A DNA stretch of 64,000 nt from Gemmatimonadetes bacterium 2013_60CM_65_52 (GCA_002215645.1 NGFI01000005.1:50678-114677); one strand, 5' to 3'; positions 53,704-63,122 are shown, numbered from the stretch's first letter. The notes: a model not told the origin generated them from the letters alone. Numbers and translations: made by a program.

Positions 53704-53985
53704 ATGATTTGGTTCATCCTCAGCTTTCTCGCATCCAGCGCATTGGCAATTCTGGCGTATGCCCAGGCGCGTAACTTCGTGACCCGCCGGCTGCGCTACG
53801 TGGATGCGGTGCAGTCCGCACTCGCGCCGTGGATCGCCGGGGCCCTCACGGCCGTGGTCGCCATCCCGCTGGCGGCCTTTCTTCCGCTCGTCGGCACGGG
53901 CACCGCGCTGACCCTCGGACTTTCGGTTGGACTCGGCGTCGCGTCGGGAGCGAAAGATGTGAGGAACAAGCTGCCGGGCTACTGA
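53704..53985 (+). CDS. Small hypothetical two-helix membrane protein
   Basis: A 93-residue protein with two hydrophobic segments: MIWFILSFLASSALAILAYA (residues 1-20) and WIAGALTAVVAIPLAAFLPL near 46-65, followed by a Gly-rich loop (VGTGTALTLGLSVGLGVASG). The start ATG at 53704 was chosen over a longer frame back to 53428 that lies antisense to the preceding gene. No family recognised. It stands alone, with R1 repeat DNA downstream. Confidence 0.65.
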   Translation: MIWFILSFLASSALAILAYAQARNFVTRRLRYVDAVQSALAPWIAGALTAVVAIPLAAFLPLVGTGTALTLGLSVGLGVASGAKDVRNKLPGY

Positions 53986-54112
53986 ACGGACTTCGATATC
54001 GGAAATGCCACTCCACGACTCTCCGCCGCAGACGCCCCTGCGGCGATGGGACGACTGACGGAGGATTGTCGGCTGTCAGAGATCAGACTCTGACTCCGAA
54101 ACGCATCGGTGG

Positions 54113-54172
54113 ATTCGTACCGGATACGTTTTTTACCGAGTGCCGGATACCGGGTACTGGTCTTCACTACTG
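54113..54172. repeat. R1 repeat copy upstream of the Ahb-like gene
   Basis: TTCGTACCGGATACGTTTTT, ACCGAGTGCCGGATACCGGG and TACTGG repeat the right end of the 8.8-kb cluster in the same orientation. It ends about 40 bases before the TACATT box of the next gene. Confidence 0.8.
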
Positions 54173-54210
54173 GGCGGGTCTGGCGCGCGAGTCTCGGAGT
54201 GGGAGCTTGC

Positions 54211-54216
54211 TACATT
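54211..54216 (+). promoter_or_regulatory. Possible -10 box (TACATT) for a leaderless Ahb-like gene mRNA
   Basis: TACATT ends 6 nt before the ATG at 54223; no Shine-Dalgarno sequence intervenes and no -35 box is obvious. Confidence 0.35.
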
Positions 54217-54222
54217 TGACTG

Positions 54223-55353
54223 ATGCAGCAGACCCTCCCAATCGAAGTCACCGATCCCCTCAACGCGCGCATTCTCGCCGTCAGCGAGGATCGCATCGCC
54301 GGCTTTCTCGAAAATCCCTTCGCGGAGATCGCGCGAGTGGCCGATGTTCCGGTGGAAGCGGTGCTCGAGCGGCTCCGCGCCATGCTCGAGGCCGGCGTGG
54401 TGCGCCGGATCCGCCAGACCCTCATGGCCACGAACCTCGCATCCGGCGCACTCGTGGCGTGGCGCCTCCCCACCGAGCTGCTCGACGAAGGCTTCGATCG
54501 CCTGGCCATGGACGATCCCTTTTCGGGCCATGTAGTGATCCGCTCCACGGACGCCGATACACCGGGCTCCGTCTACCGACTCTGGACGACGCTCAAGGTG
54601 CCGCAGGGGTTCTCCATCGAGCGACATTGCGATCTGCTCGCCAGTCGGATTGGCGCACAAGCGTACCGCGTCATGCCCGCGAAGCGCCTGTTCGCGCTGG
54701 GCGTCGGCCACGTGCGACGGAAAGGCATGGAGCCCGGAAGCCGGACTGATTCACCGGGCGTCGTCATCGACACGCAGATCGTGAAGCTGTCGGCGCTCGA
54801 GTGGCAGGTGCTTGGTCCGCTCAAGCGTGAGCTGTCTCCTGACGAGGTCACGACGTCGCCGTGGCGCACGCGCGCCGAGGAAGCCGGTGTCACCTATGAG
54901 GAGTTCCTAAACGTCGCGCGTGGACTTGCGGCACGAGGTGTCATCGGACGCTTCTCCACGTTCCTCGAGCACGTGAAACCCTCTGCCGCGGGAACGCGCG
55001 TCACGCGATACAACGCGCTCTATCACTGGCGCGTGCCGGAAGGGCGCGAGATCGAGGCTGGCCGCGAGGTCGGACGACACCACATCCTCACGCATGCGTA
55101 CTGGCGCGAGGGCGGGCCGGAGTTCGCCAACGTGAACATCATGGCCGTGGCCCACGGCGCCGAGAAGGCCACGGTGCTGGCGCATAAGGAGGCCATCGAC
55201 CGCCACCTCGAGGAAGTTGGCATTCCCGTGCTGTACACGAACGTGTTCTGGGGCGGTCGCAGTGAGATCAAGCCGTCGGAGATCATGCCGCACGCGTACG
55301 AGGCCTGGTGCCTCGCGCAGGGAGTGGATCCTGGCGCGATGCGTGCCCGCTGA
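54223..55353 (+). CDS. Tandem AhbA/AhbB-like (siroheme decarboxylase/AsnC-type) protein
   Basis: A 376-residue protein made of two Lrp/AsnC-like units. Each starts with a winged helix: residues ~13-75 (IARVADVPVEAVLERLRAM, then LEAGVVRRIRQ) and ~185-250 (EEFLNVARGLAARGVIGRFS). Each is followed by a RAM-like alpha-beta domain. The second unit reads YNALYHWRVPEGREIEAGRE, HHILTHAYWREGGPEFANVN and VLYTNVFWGGRSEIKPSEIM, close to the pattern of AhbB/NirD siroheme decarboxylases, normally separate ~160-residue proteins. A transcriptional regulator is the alternative. It overlaps no gene and precedes a UbiB kinase by eight bases. Confidence 0.7.
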   Translation: MQQTLPIEVTDPLNARILAVSEDRIAGFLENPFAEIARVADVPVEAVLERLRAMLEAGVVRRIRQTLMATNLASGALVAWRLPTELLDEGFDRLAMDDPFSGHVVIRSTDADTPGSVYRLWTTLKVPQGFSIERHCDLLASRIGAQAYRVMPAKRLFALGVGHVRRKGMEPGSRTDSPGVVIDTQIVKLSALEWQVLGPLKRELSPDEVTTSPWRTRAEEAGVTYEEFLNVARGLAARGVIGRFSTFLEHVKPSAAGTRVTRYNALYHWRVPEGREIEAGREVGRHHILTHAYWREGGPEFANVNIMAVAHGAEKATVLAHKEAIDRHLEEVGIPVLYTNVFWGGRSEIKPSEIMPHAYEAWCLAQGVDPGAMRAR

Positions 55354-55361
55354 GTGCGGGG

Positions 55362-56861
55362 ATGCGCCTCGTCGTCATCGTCTACAGGCTGCTGCCGTTC
55401 GCGCTGGCGTTCTGGCGCGATTTCCGTCGGTGGCTCTTTTTCGGGGCGCCAGCTGACCGCAAGGCGCAGGATCACGAGCGTCGCGCCGAGCGACTGGTAA
55501 CCACCCTCGCGCGACTCGGCCCCACGTTCGTGAAGATGGCGCAACTGTTCGCAGGCCGCTCGGACATCCTGGCGCCGGCGTACGCGAAGGCGCTGACGCG
55601 CCTCACCGATCAGGTGCCGCCGGTCGCCGCCGTGGAAGTGGAGCGCATCATCCTCGAGGAGTATGGCGCGCCGGCGGATGAGCTCTTCGAGCGGTTCGAC
55701 CGCACGCCGCTCGCCGCTGCGTCGCTCGGGCAGGTGCATCGCGCGCGCTACGAGAACGAGGAAGTCGTCGTGAAGGTGCTCCGTCCCGGCGTGGAGGAGC
55801 TCGTCGCGGCCGACGTCCGTGCCGCAAAGCGCATCGTCGGCACCGTGGAGCGGTGGTGGCCCAACCCGCACGTCATCGGCACGCGCGTGGTGATCGAGGA
55901 GTTCAGCGTGCGTGTCGCCGAGGAGATGGATTTCCGCATGGAGGCGGCGCATGCCGTGGCCATCGGCGCGAACTTCGCCGGCCAGGGCAACGTGTGGATT
56001 CCGCGCGTCGTCGTACCGATGGTGCGGCAACGGTCGCTGGTGCTCGAGTATTGCGCCGGCATTCGCGTTGACAGGTTGGACGAGTGGGTGCGCGATGGAC
56101 GCGTCGCTCCGGAACGAGTCATTCGCGACGTCATGGAGCTGTACGCGCGGATGATGCTCGTTCACGGGCTGTTTCACGCGGACCCGCATCCCGGCAACGT
56201 CCACGTCGCGCCGGACGGCCGCATCATCCTGCTCGACTTCGGCATGGTCGTGCGCGTGCCGCTCGAGCTGCGCCGCGAGCTGGTCACGGCGATCTTCGCC
56301 GCCATCCGACGCGATGCCGACGCGCTCGCCGAGAGCTTTCATCGGCTCGGCCTCGTCACCAGTGGTGCCGATCCCACAGTCATTCGCCGTCTCACGGCAA
56401 CGCTGCTCTCGGTGGCCGACCGCCGCACGACGACGCGCGAACGTGTGGAGCTGCTCGCCAACGAAGTCCTTGCCGAGCTGTACGATTGGCCGATCATCGT
56501 TCCCAGTCAGCTCGTCTATTTTGCACGCACGGCGTCACTCATCGAAGGGCTCGGCACCCACTACGACGCCCATTTCAACGCTCTCGCGTTCGCCACGCCG
56601 ATTGCGGTGTCGCTGCGCGGACGCATCATGGCATCGCTCTATCCGGAGGGCGCGCGCCCGCAGATCGATCCGATGCGTGCCGTCGGCGCGTCGATCGGCG
56701 CCATCGCACGCATCGTCACGCGCGCCTCGCGTGACATGTTCGATGCCGTGCGCGACGCCATCATGATCTCCACCATGCCGCCGACGAATGGTGGCGCGCC
56801 CACGGACGGCGCGCCCTCCACCAACGGTTCCGCTCCGACGAAGCGTATTAGAGGCGAATGA
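55362..56861 (+). CDS. UbiB/AarF (ABC1/ADCK) family atypical kinase
   Basis: A 499-residue protein of the UbiB family. The KxGQ motif appears as VKMAQLFAGRSDIL (KMAQ, Gly to Ala), the A-rich loop as PLAAASLGQVHRA, the ATP lysine in VVVKVLRPG, and the catalytic block as FHADPHPGNVHV and LLDFGMV. It has no C-terminal membrane helix; the last 90 residues are polar and proline-rich. UbiB supports ubiquinone/menaquinone or other isoprenoid-lipid metabolism; the actual reaction is debated. The start ATG at 55362 was preferred over an upstream frame start at 55308 inside the preceding gene. Confidence 0.92.
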   Translation: MRLVVIVYRLLPFALAFWRDFRRWLFFGAPADRKAQDHERRAERLVTTLARLGPTFVKMAQLFAGRSDILAPAYAKALTRLTDQVPPVAAVEVERIILEEYGAPADELFERFDRTPLAAASLGQVHRARYENEEVVVKVLRPGVEELVAADVRAAKRIVGTVERWWPNPHVIGTRVVIEEFSVRVAEEMDFRMEAAHAVAIGANFAGQGNVWIPRVVVPMVRQRSLVLEYCAGIRVDRLDEWVRDGRVAPERVIRDVMELYARMMLVHGLFHADPHPGNVHVAPDGRIILLDFGMVVRVPLELRRELVTAIFAAIRRDADALAESFHRLGLVTSGADPTVIRRLTATLLSVADRRTTTRERVELLANEVLAELYDWPIIVPSQLVYFARTASLIEGLGTHYDAHFNALAFATPIAVSLRGRIMASLYPEGARPQIDPMRAVGASIGAIARIVTRASRDMFDAVRDAIMISTMPPTNGGAPTDGAPSTNGSAPTKRIRGE

Positions 56862-56919
56862 TCGGACTGCGCGCGGGCATCGCCGCAGCCGTCTCCCGTC
56901 CCACAGACATCGGCTCGTC

Positions 56920-59900
56920 ATGCGCGTAGCGCGTTTTTCGCTTCTTCTCCTCGTCGTCATCCTTGCAGCCGCACTTCCAGCCGCGGCGCAGGTCGGTGCG
57001 ACGACGGACATCATCATGGGCAGGGTCACCGGACCGACGAACGAGCCCGTCGCCAATGCGCGCGTGGAGGTCACCTCCAACGAGACGGGCATCACGCGTC
57101 GCAAGACCACGAACGACAAGGGAGAGTTCTCCATTCTCTTCCCTGATGGCGGCGGCAGCTATCTGTTGAAGGTGAACTTCATCGGCTTCGGCCCGTATCA
57201 GGGCAACGTCACGCGCGTCGGCGACGAGGACCGCCTGGTGCACAACGTCCACCTGACGCGGAATCCTCAGGTATTGGCCGCGGTGCAGGTGCGGGCGAAC
57301 AACAACAATCAGCAGCAGGACCGTCCCACGGCGGGCAGCATCGAGCGCAACCTGTCGTCGGCGCAGCTCGACCGCCTGCCGATCGACAAGGGTGATCTCG
57401 CCAGCATCGCGTCCCTCGCGCCCGGCGTCGTGCTCACCATCGCCACCGACTCCACCGCGGCTGTCTTCTCGGTGGCCGGCCAGCCCACCAACCAGAATCA
57501 GATCACCCTCGACGGACTCTCATTCGGCTCGGGGAGCGTGCCGAGTGAGGCGGTGCGGAGCACGCGAGTCATCACGAACACGTATGACGTCAGCCGGGGA
57601 CAATTCACCGGCGGCCAGGTAGCGTCCACTACACGCGGCGGCACGAACAACGTGCAGGGTGTGTTCACCTACTCGTTGCGCGATCCGGAGCTTGAATTCG
57701 TCGACGAGTCATCCGCGACGTTCGGACAGAAGTACATGCAGAACTCGTTCAGCTTCGGCAGCGGCGGGCCCATCGTGGAGGACGAGATGTTCATCTTTGG
57801 CGCCGCATCCGTGTCGCGGCGGACGAACCCTCTGTCGTCACTCCTCGCGGCCAATCCGCTCACGCTCGCCCGGCTCGGTGCAGCGCAGGATTCGGTAACG
57901 CGATTCATCGACAAGCTCAACGTGCTCGGCGTGCGTCCCACGCTGCCCGGTGTACCCGACGAGCGGTTGGCGGACAACGCGTCGTCGATCGTCCGGTACG
58001 ATTGGTCCCTCGGCGATCTCCACACGCTCACACTCCGTGGCGATTGGCGCGGACAGATTCAGGATGGCACGCGCATCAGCGCGACATCGGTGCCGAGTAC
58101 CGGTGGACAGCTGCACACCACCGGCGGCGGCCTCATGGCCACACTCACGTCGCATCTCAACGGCTTCATCAATGAGGCCCGCGTGTATCGCTCACAGGAT
58201 CACCAGAATACCGATCCGTATCTCCTCGCGCCCGACGGCCGTGTGACGGTGGCCTCGTCGTTGGCCGACGGCACGCAGAGCATCACGAGCCTCCAGTTCG
58301 GCGGCAATCCGTCGCTGCCGCAGGAATCCCGCTCATCGCTCTTCGAGGGCAGCGACGAAGTGAGCTGGGTGAGCAGGGGTGGCGGGCATCGCGTCAAGCT
58401 GGGCCTCCTCGCCAACGCCGACCGCTCCACGGTGGGCACGATTCCGAATCGGTACGGCACCTTCTACTACAACTCGTTGGCGGACTTCGAGGCCAACAGG
58501 CCGTCGCAGTTCACGCGCACGATGTCGGGACGCGATCGCATCGCCGGCAGCGACAATGCCGCGCTCTATCTGGGCGACGCATGGCGCGTGTCACCGCGTC
58601 TCCAGTTCGTGTACGGTGTGCGCGCCGAGGCGACGCGCTTCCCCAATACGCCAGACTACAATCCGGACGTCGAGACGTTATTCAATCGTCGGACGGATCA
58701 CACGCCATCGGAAACGCACGTGAGCCCGCGCCTTGGCTTCACGTACTTCATGGGTGCGCCTGCTGACAATCCGGCTCCTGCCGCGGCCGATACGAATCGT
58801 GCGGCGCGCGGTGGAGCAGGTGGCGGAGGAGGCGGCCAGCGAGCCGGCTTCAACGCCGCGGCATGGACCATTCGTGGCGGCGTCGGCGAGTTTCGGGGGC
58901 GCATCTCGTCCAACCTCGTCGCCACGGCGGTAGACGCCACCGGGCTCGCCGGCGGACAGTCCACGCTGACCTGCATCGGAAACTCCGTTCCCACGGCCGA
59001 TTGGACGTCGTATCTCGCTGATGCCTCGACGATTCCGACACAGTGCGCCGCCGGCAACGGAGGCGTCGTGCCGCCGAATCTCACGCAGCGACGAAACGTC
59101 ACGACGTTCGAGGACGAGTTCAGCGCGCCAAAGGTGTGGCGTGCGTCGCTCGGTGGAAGTCGTCGCTTCTTCGATCGCTACAGCTTCGGCCTGGACGGAT
59201 CGCTTGCGTACGGACTGAACCAGACGGGCTCGCACGATCTCAACCTCAGTGCGACGCCCAAGTTCTCGCTCGCCAACGAAAGCGGACGTCCGGTCTTCGG
59301 CTCGTCGCAGTTCATCATCCCGACGACCGGCGCCACCACGATTACGGCATCGCGGCTGCACCCGGAGTACGGAAGCGTCAGCGAGATAACGTCCCAGCTG
59401 CACTCGCTCTCCACGCAGGTCACCGTCTCGCTCGGCGGCGTGACACTCCAGGGACTCACGTTCAACGGCGCATACACCTTCCTTCGCTCGCGCGACCAGC
59501 AAAACGGATTCAGTGGCGGCGGCGGTGGATTCGGTGGCGCAACGACTGCTGGTGATCCCAACGTCGTGAGCTGGGGGACCTCCGACCTCGAGCGCCGCCA
59601 CTCGCTCCTTGGCACCGTCACGATGCCGGCGGCCACCTGGCTGGACGTGACGATGATCGCGCGCCTCACGGCCGGCCAGCGATACACGCCCACGGTCAAC
59701 GGCGACATCAACGGCGACGGGTCACGCAACGATCGCGCGTTCATCTTCGACCCCTCCGCCACCGCGGATACGGCGGTCGGCAACGGCATCTCGCGCATCC
59801 TCGCCAACGCCCCTGTCCGCGTGCAGGACTGCATTCGTTCGCAGCTCGGCACCATCGCCACACGGAACAGTTGCTCCGCGCCATGGTCTCCGTCGCTGGA

Positions 59901-60684
59901 CATGCAGTTCAACCTCAAGCCCGACGCGTTCGGTCTCGCCCGGCGGCTCACGCTGCAGCTCCAGATTCAGAACGGGCTCGTCGGGCTCGATCAGCTTCTG
60001 CACGGCACCAACAACCTGCACGGTTGGGGACAACCGGTCATTGCCGACCGCACGCTCCTTTATGTGCGCGGCTTCGATCCGGCCACGCAATCCTTCAAGT
60101 ACGCCGTCAACGAGCATTTCGGCGTGCAGAACGCGCAAAACAGTCCGTACCGGTTGCCGTTCCAGATCGGATTGCAGGGGCGCCTCACCGTCGGGCAGGA
60201 TCCGGCGCGGCAACAGTTCGGACGCATGTTCGGCACGGGGCCGGACGGCAAGCCGCTCTCCAAGGAAGGCTACAAGTCGAGGCTTTCGCGCATCATTCCC
60301 AACCCCTTCTTCGCCACGCTTGCACAGAACGACTCGCTCAAGCTCGAGTTGACGGCCGACCAGAAGTCGAAGCTCAAGGCGCTCTCCGACGAGCTCGCGC
60401 CGAAGATCGATCGGATTGCTGAGGAAATGGCGGACGTCCTCACGAGCGCAGGCAACGCACCGGACCCACAGGTGATCGGGGCGCGCATGCAGGGCAAGAC
60501 GAACGAAGCGCGCACGATCGCGGAAAAGGCGGTGGCCGATCTTCACGCTGCACTGACGCCGGCGCAGTGGGACAAGCTGCCGGAGAGCATCAGGATTCCG
60601 CCGCAGGGTGGCCGCGGATTTGGCGGTGGAGACGGCGGCGGTGGCCGCGGACTTGGTGGCGGCGGAGGTCGTCCGCCGGAATAG
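56920..60684 (+). CDS. TonB-dependent-type receptor with carboxypeptidase-regulatory N-domain and C-terminal LTxxQ tail
   Basis: A 1254-residue outer-membrane protein. Signal peptide (MRVARFSLLLLVVILAAALP), then a CarboxypepD_reg-like domain (GRVTGPTNEPVANARVEVTS), a plug-like region (PIDKGDLASIASLAPGVVL; GQPTNQNQITLDGLSF) and a large beta-barrel. The barrel seems to end near residue 1100 (FQIGLQGRLTVGQ). The last ~115 residues (1140-1254) do not look like barrel: LKLELTADQKSKLKALSDEL, LTPAQWDKL and a Gly-rich end, an LTxxQ (Spy/CpxP-type) pattern. The start was set at the ATG at 56920. Likely role: uptake or surface binding of a large or hydrophobic ligand. Confidence 0.85.
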   Translation: MRVARFSLLLLVVILAAALPAAAQVGATTDIIMGRVTGPTNEPVANARVEVTSNETGITRRKTTNDKGEFSILFPDGGGSYLLKVNFIGFGPYQGNVTRVGDEDRLVHNVHLTRNPQVLAAVQVRANNNNQQQDRPTAGSIERNLSSAQLDRLPIDKGDLASIASLAPGVVLTIATDSTAAVFSVAGQPTNQNQITLDGLSFGSGSVPSEAVRSTRVITNTYDVSRGQFTGGQVASTTRGGTNNVQGVFTYSLRDPELEFVDESSATFGQKYMQNSFSFGSGGPIVEDEMFIFGAASVSRRTNPLSSLLAANPLTLARLGAAQDSVTRFIDKLNVLGVRPTLPGVPDERLADNASSIVRYDWSLGDLHTLTLRGDWRGQIQDGTRISATSVPSTGGQLHTTGGGLMATLTSHLNGFINEARVYRSQDHQNTDPYLLAPDGRVTVASSLADGTQSITSLQFGGNPSLPQESRSSLFEGSDEVSWVSRGGGHRVKLGLLANADRSTVGTIPNRYGTFYYNSLADFEANRPSQFTRTMSGRDRIAGSDNAALYLGDAWRVSPRLQFVYGVRAEATRFPNTPDYNPDVETLFNRRTDHTPSETHVSPRLGFTYFMGAPADNPAPAAADTNRAARGGAGGGGGGQRAGFNAAAWTIRGGVGEFRGRISSNLVATAVDATGLAGGQSTLTCIGNSVPTADWTSYLADASTIPTQCAAGNGGVVPPNLTQRRNVTTFEDEFSAPKVWRASLGGSRRFFDRYSFGLDGSLAYGLNQTGSHDLNLSATPKFSLANESGRPVFGSSQFIIPTTGATTITASRLHPEYGSVSEITSQLHSLSTQVTVSLGGVTLQGLTFNGAYTFLRSRDQQNGFSGGGGGFGGATTAGDPNVVSWGTSDLERRHSLLGTVTMPAATWLDVTMIARLTAGQRYTPTVNGDINGDGSRNDRAFIFDPSATADTAVGNGISRILANAPVRVQDCIRSQLGTIATRNSCSAPWSPSLDMQFNLKPDAFGLARRLTLQLQIQNGLVGLDQLLHGTNNLHGWGQPVIADRTLLYVRGFDPATQSFKYAVNEHFGVQNAQNSPYRLPFQIGLQGRLTVGQDPARQQFGRMFGTGPDGKPLSKEGYKSRLSRIIPNPFFATLAQNDSLKLELTADQKSKLKALSDELAPKIDRIAEEMADVLTSAGNAPDPQVIGARMQGKTNEARTIAEKAVADLHAALTPAQWDKLPESIRIPPQGGRGFGGGDGGGGRGLGGGGGRPPE

Positions 60685-60686
60685 CG

Positions 60687-61316
60687 CTACAACGCTACGC
60701 GGAGCAGTGCGCCAGTGGCGTATAGGACACGCGTCGTCCGACGCGTGTCATCCTGCCGCGTGAAGAACGTGTCGATGCTCGTGCCCGGCACCAGCGGCAC
60801 ACGAACGCCGACGGATTTGTCGATCCGGTTCAGCGTCGAGTAGTGCGAGTCGTACGAGAAATCGACCTGGCCATACGTGAACACCGGTTGGCCAAGAATG
60901 TCCACGTCGCGGCCGACCGCGGTCCTGTCCTGCCATCGCCGCGACCATTGGCGGTCGATGTCGCGGATCTCCACGCGCGTGCGGTTGCGTATCTCGAAGC
61001 CGCCGCTCAACGGAATGGTCGAGAACACCGTGGGGATGTACCGGTGCTCGGTCATCGTCGGCTGCGAGACCTGACGGACCTCGAGCGCCAACCGCGTGCC
61101 GATCGGACCGGGCGACACGAGACCGAGCCCCTGAATGCGCTCGTTGACGGCGAACGTTTCCGTCGCCAGATGCTGCTCGATCAACAGTTGCACGCCGACC
61201 CCCCACGCGCGGGGCGACGTCATGATCAACTCGGGGCGGAACTCGTGAAGGGCGTTCTGCGCACGCGCTGGTACACCCGCGGCGAGCAGCAGCGACGCGA
61301 GAAAGGCTCGGCGCAT
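60687..61316 (-). CDS. DUF2490-type outer-membrane beta-barrel protein
   Basis: A 209-residue protein with a signal peptide (MRRAFLASLLLAAGVPARAQ) and alternating strands typical of the DUF2490 barrel: FRPELIMTSPRAWGVGVQLL, NRTRVEIRDIDRQWSRRWQD, GQPVFTYGQVDFSYDSH. It ends TGALLRVAL. Function unknown. It converges with the large receptor gene, with two bases between stops, and is divergent from the D-aminoacylase-like gene. Confidence 0.75.
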   Translation of the reverse strand: MRRAFLASLLLAAGVPARAQNALHEFRPELIMTSPRAWGVGVQLLIEQHLATETFAVNERIQGLGLVSPGPIGTRLALEVRQVSQPTMTEHRYIPTVFSTIPLSGGFEIRNRTRVEIRDIDRQWSRRWQDRTAVGRDVDILGQPVFTYGQVDFSYDSHYSTLNRIDKSVGVRVPLVPGTSIDTFFTRQDDTRRTTRVLYATGALLRVAL

Positions 61317-61400
61317 GCGATGAGGTTGGATTCGTCCGCGCGAAAGCTAGCCGCGAATGCGCGTGGACGTAACTTCCGGCACCTCGAAATCCCGGCCGCC

Positions 61401-63122
61401 ATGCACAGTTCGCATTTCCGTCGCCCGCTCCTCGCGCTCGGTGTTCTGTTCACTGCGTGCGCCCGCCAGGTCAGCGTCGCACCCACACCGGACGACGGAG
61501 CCTATGACGTCGTCATCACCGGTGGCCGTATCGTGGACGGCACGGGCAATCCCTGGTACTATGGCGACGTCGGCGTGCGCGGCGATCGCATCGTCATCGT
61601 GGCGCCCCACGGGGCGCTCTCGGCAGCGCGGGCTGCTCGACGTATCGACGCCACGAATCGCGTGGTCTCGCCCGGCTTCATCGACATCCAGGCGCAATCG
61701 TACGAGCAACACCTCTTCGGCGACGGACGCGTCGTCAGCAAGATCTCCGAGGGTGTCACAACGGAGATTCTGGGCGAAGGAGGGACTCCGGCACCCGCGA
61801 ATTCCGCGATGATCGCAGCGGTCGCCCCAGCGGACTCTCTCATGAAGCGCTCCATGACGACCTTCACGGGCGAGCACGGATTCGACGCGTGGCTCACGGC
61901 CATGGAGCGGCACGGCAGCAGCGTGAACGTCGGCTCCTACCTCGGTGCCGAGAATCCGCGCGTCTTCGCCATGGGTTATGCGGAGGGACGTGCGGGCCCA
62001 GCGGCATTGGACACCATGCGCCGCGTGGTCCGCGATGCCATGCGCGACGGCGCGTTCGGGGTCGCCAGCGCGTTGATCTATCCGCCGAGCGCGTTCACGA
62101 GCACGGAGGAGCTCGTCGCCATGGCGCAGGCGATGGCGCCCTATCACGGCGCGTACATCTCGCACATTCGGTCCGAGGATGATCAGTTGCTCGAGGCCAT
62201 CGACGAAGCGTTTCTCATCGGCCGGAGCGCGGGCGTCCCCGTGGACATCTATCACCTCAAGGCCGCCACTCGGCGCAACTGGGGAAAGGCGCGCGCCATG
62301 GTAGCGAAGATCGATTCCGCGCGCAAAGCGGGGCTCGACGCCGGCGCCACGATGTATCCGTATCCGGCGTCCTCCAACTCGCTCCAGGCCTGCATTCCCA
62401 ACTGGGCGAGTGCGAACGACATGCTGCTCCAGAACCTGCGCGATCCCGCGAAGCGCGCACGCATCGTGCGCGAGATGGGTGACACCACGCCGGGCGCGAA
62501 CCAGGGATGTCAGCTGGATGGGCCGAGTGCGATCATGGTCGTCGGTCTTCAGACCGACGCCAACAGGAAGTACGAGGGATGGCGTCTCGACCGGATCGCC
62601 GCCGATCGCGGGACGACATGGGAGAACGCGCTCGTCGATCTGGTGCTGGCGGAGCAGGGCCGCGTGGCAAAGATCACCTTCAGCATGAGCGAGACGAACG
62701 TCGCGATGCAGCTCGCGCAGCCGTGGGTCGTCATCGGCAGCGACGCGGAGGGATTCGATCCCGCCAATGCGCAGGGACGCACGCATCCCCGCGCCTACGG
62801 CTCCTTCGCGCGCATCCTCGGGAAGTACGTCCGCGACGAACACGTCCTCACCCTCGAGGACGCCGTGCGCAAGATGACCTCGGCCACGGCGTCGCGACTC
62901 GGCATTCGCGACCGAGGGCTCGTCCGTCCCGGAACGTTCGCCGATCTCGTTGTGTTCGATCCGGCAACCATCACCGACCGCGCGACGTACGAGCAGCCTC
63001 ACCAGCTCGCCACCGGCGTTGATGTGGTGCTGGTGAACGGCGTCACCGTGTGGAAGAACGGTGCGGCGACGAACGAGAAGCCCGGCCGTGCCCTTCGCGG
63101 TCCGGGTTACGGAATGCCGTAG
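61401..63122 (+). CDS. N-acyl-D-amino-acid deacylase-like amidohydrolase, lipoprotein
   Basis: A 573-residue amidohydrolase (TIM-barrel) protein. The ATG at 61401 starts MHSSHFRRPLLALGVLFTAC, a signal with lipobox LFTAC, so it is probably an outer-membrane or periplasmic lipoprotein. It has the D-aminoacylase-type opening YDVVITGGRIVDGTGNPWYY, and VSPGFIDIQAQSYEQ, where the usual metal HxH (VHTH) reads IQAQ. Later blocks are YISHIRSEDDQL, DIYHLKAATRRNWG, SDAEGFD and HPRAYGSFARILGKYV. The loss of HxH and its replacement by Gln is also known to me in a subset of this family; the metal site must differ. Adjacent to the Old Yellow Enzyme gene on the same strand. Confidence 0.85.
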   Translation: MHSSHFRRPLLALGVLFTACARQVSVAPTPDDGAYDVVITGGRIVDGTGNPWYYGDVGVRGDRIVIVAPHGALSAARAARRIDATNRVVSPGFIDIQAQSYEQHLFGDGRVVSKISEGVTTEILGEGGTPAPANSAMIAAVAPADSLMKRSMTTFTGEHGFDAWLTAMERHGSSVNVGSYLGAENPRVFAMGYAEGRAGPAALDTMRRVVRDAMRDGAFGVASALIYPPSAFTSTEELVAMAQAMAPYHGAYISHIRSEDDQLLEAIDEAFLIGRSAGVPVDIYHLKAATRRNWGKARAMVAKIDSARKAGLDAGATMYPYPASSNSLQACIPNWASANDMLLQNLRDPAKRARIVREMGDTTPGANQGCQLDGPSAIMVVGLQTDANRKYEGWRLDRIAADRGTTWENALVDLVLAEQGRVAKITFSMSETNVAMQLAQPWVVIGSDAEGFDPANAQGRTHPRAYGSFARILGKYVRDEHVLTLEDAVRKMTSATASRLGIRDRGLVRPGTFADLVVFDPATITDRATYEQPHQLATGVDVVLVNGVTVWKNGAATNEKPGRALRGPGYGMP

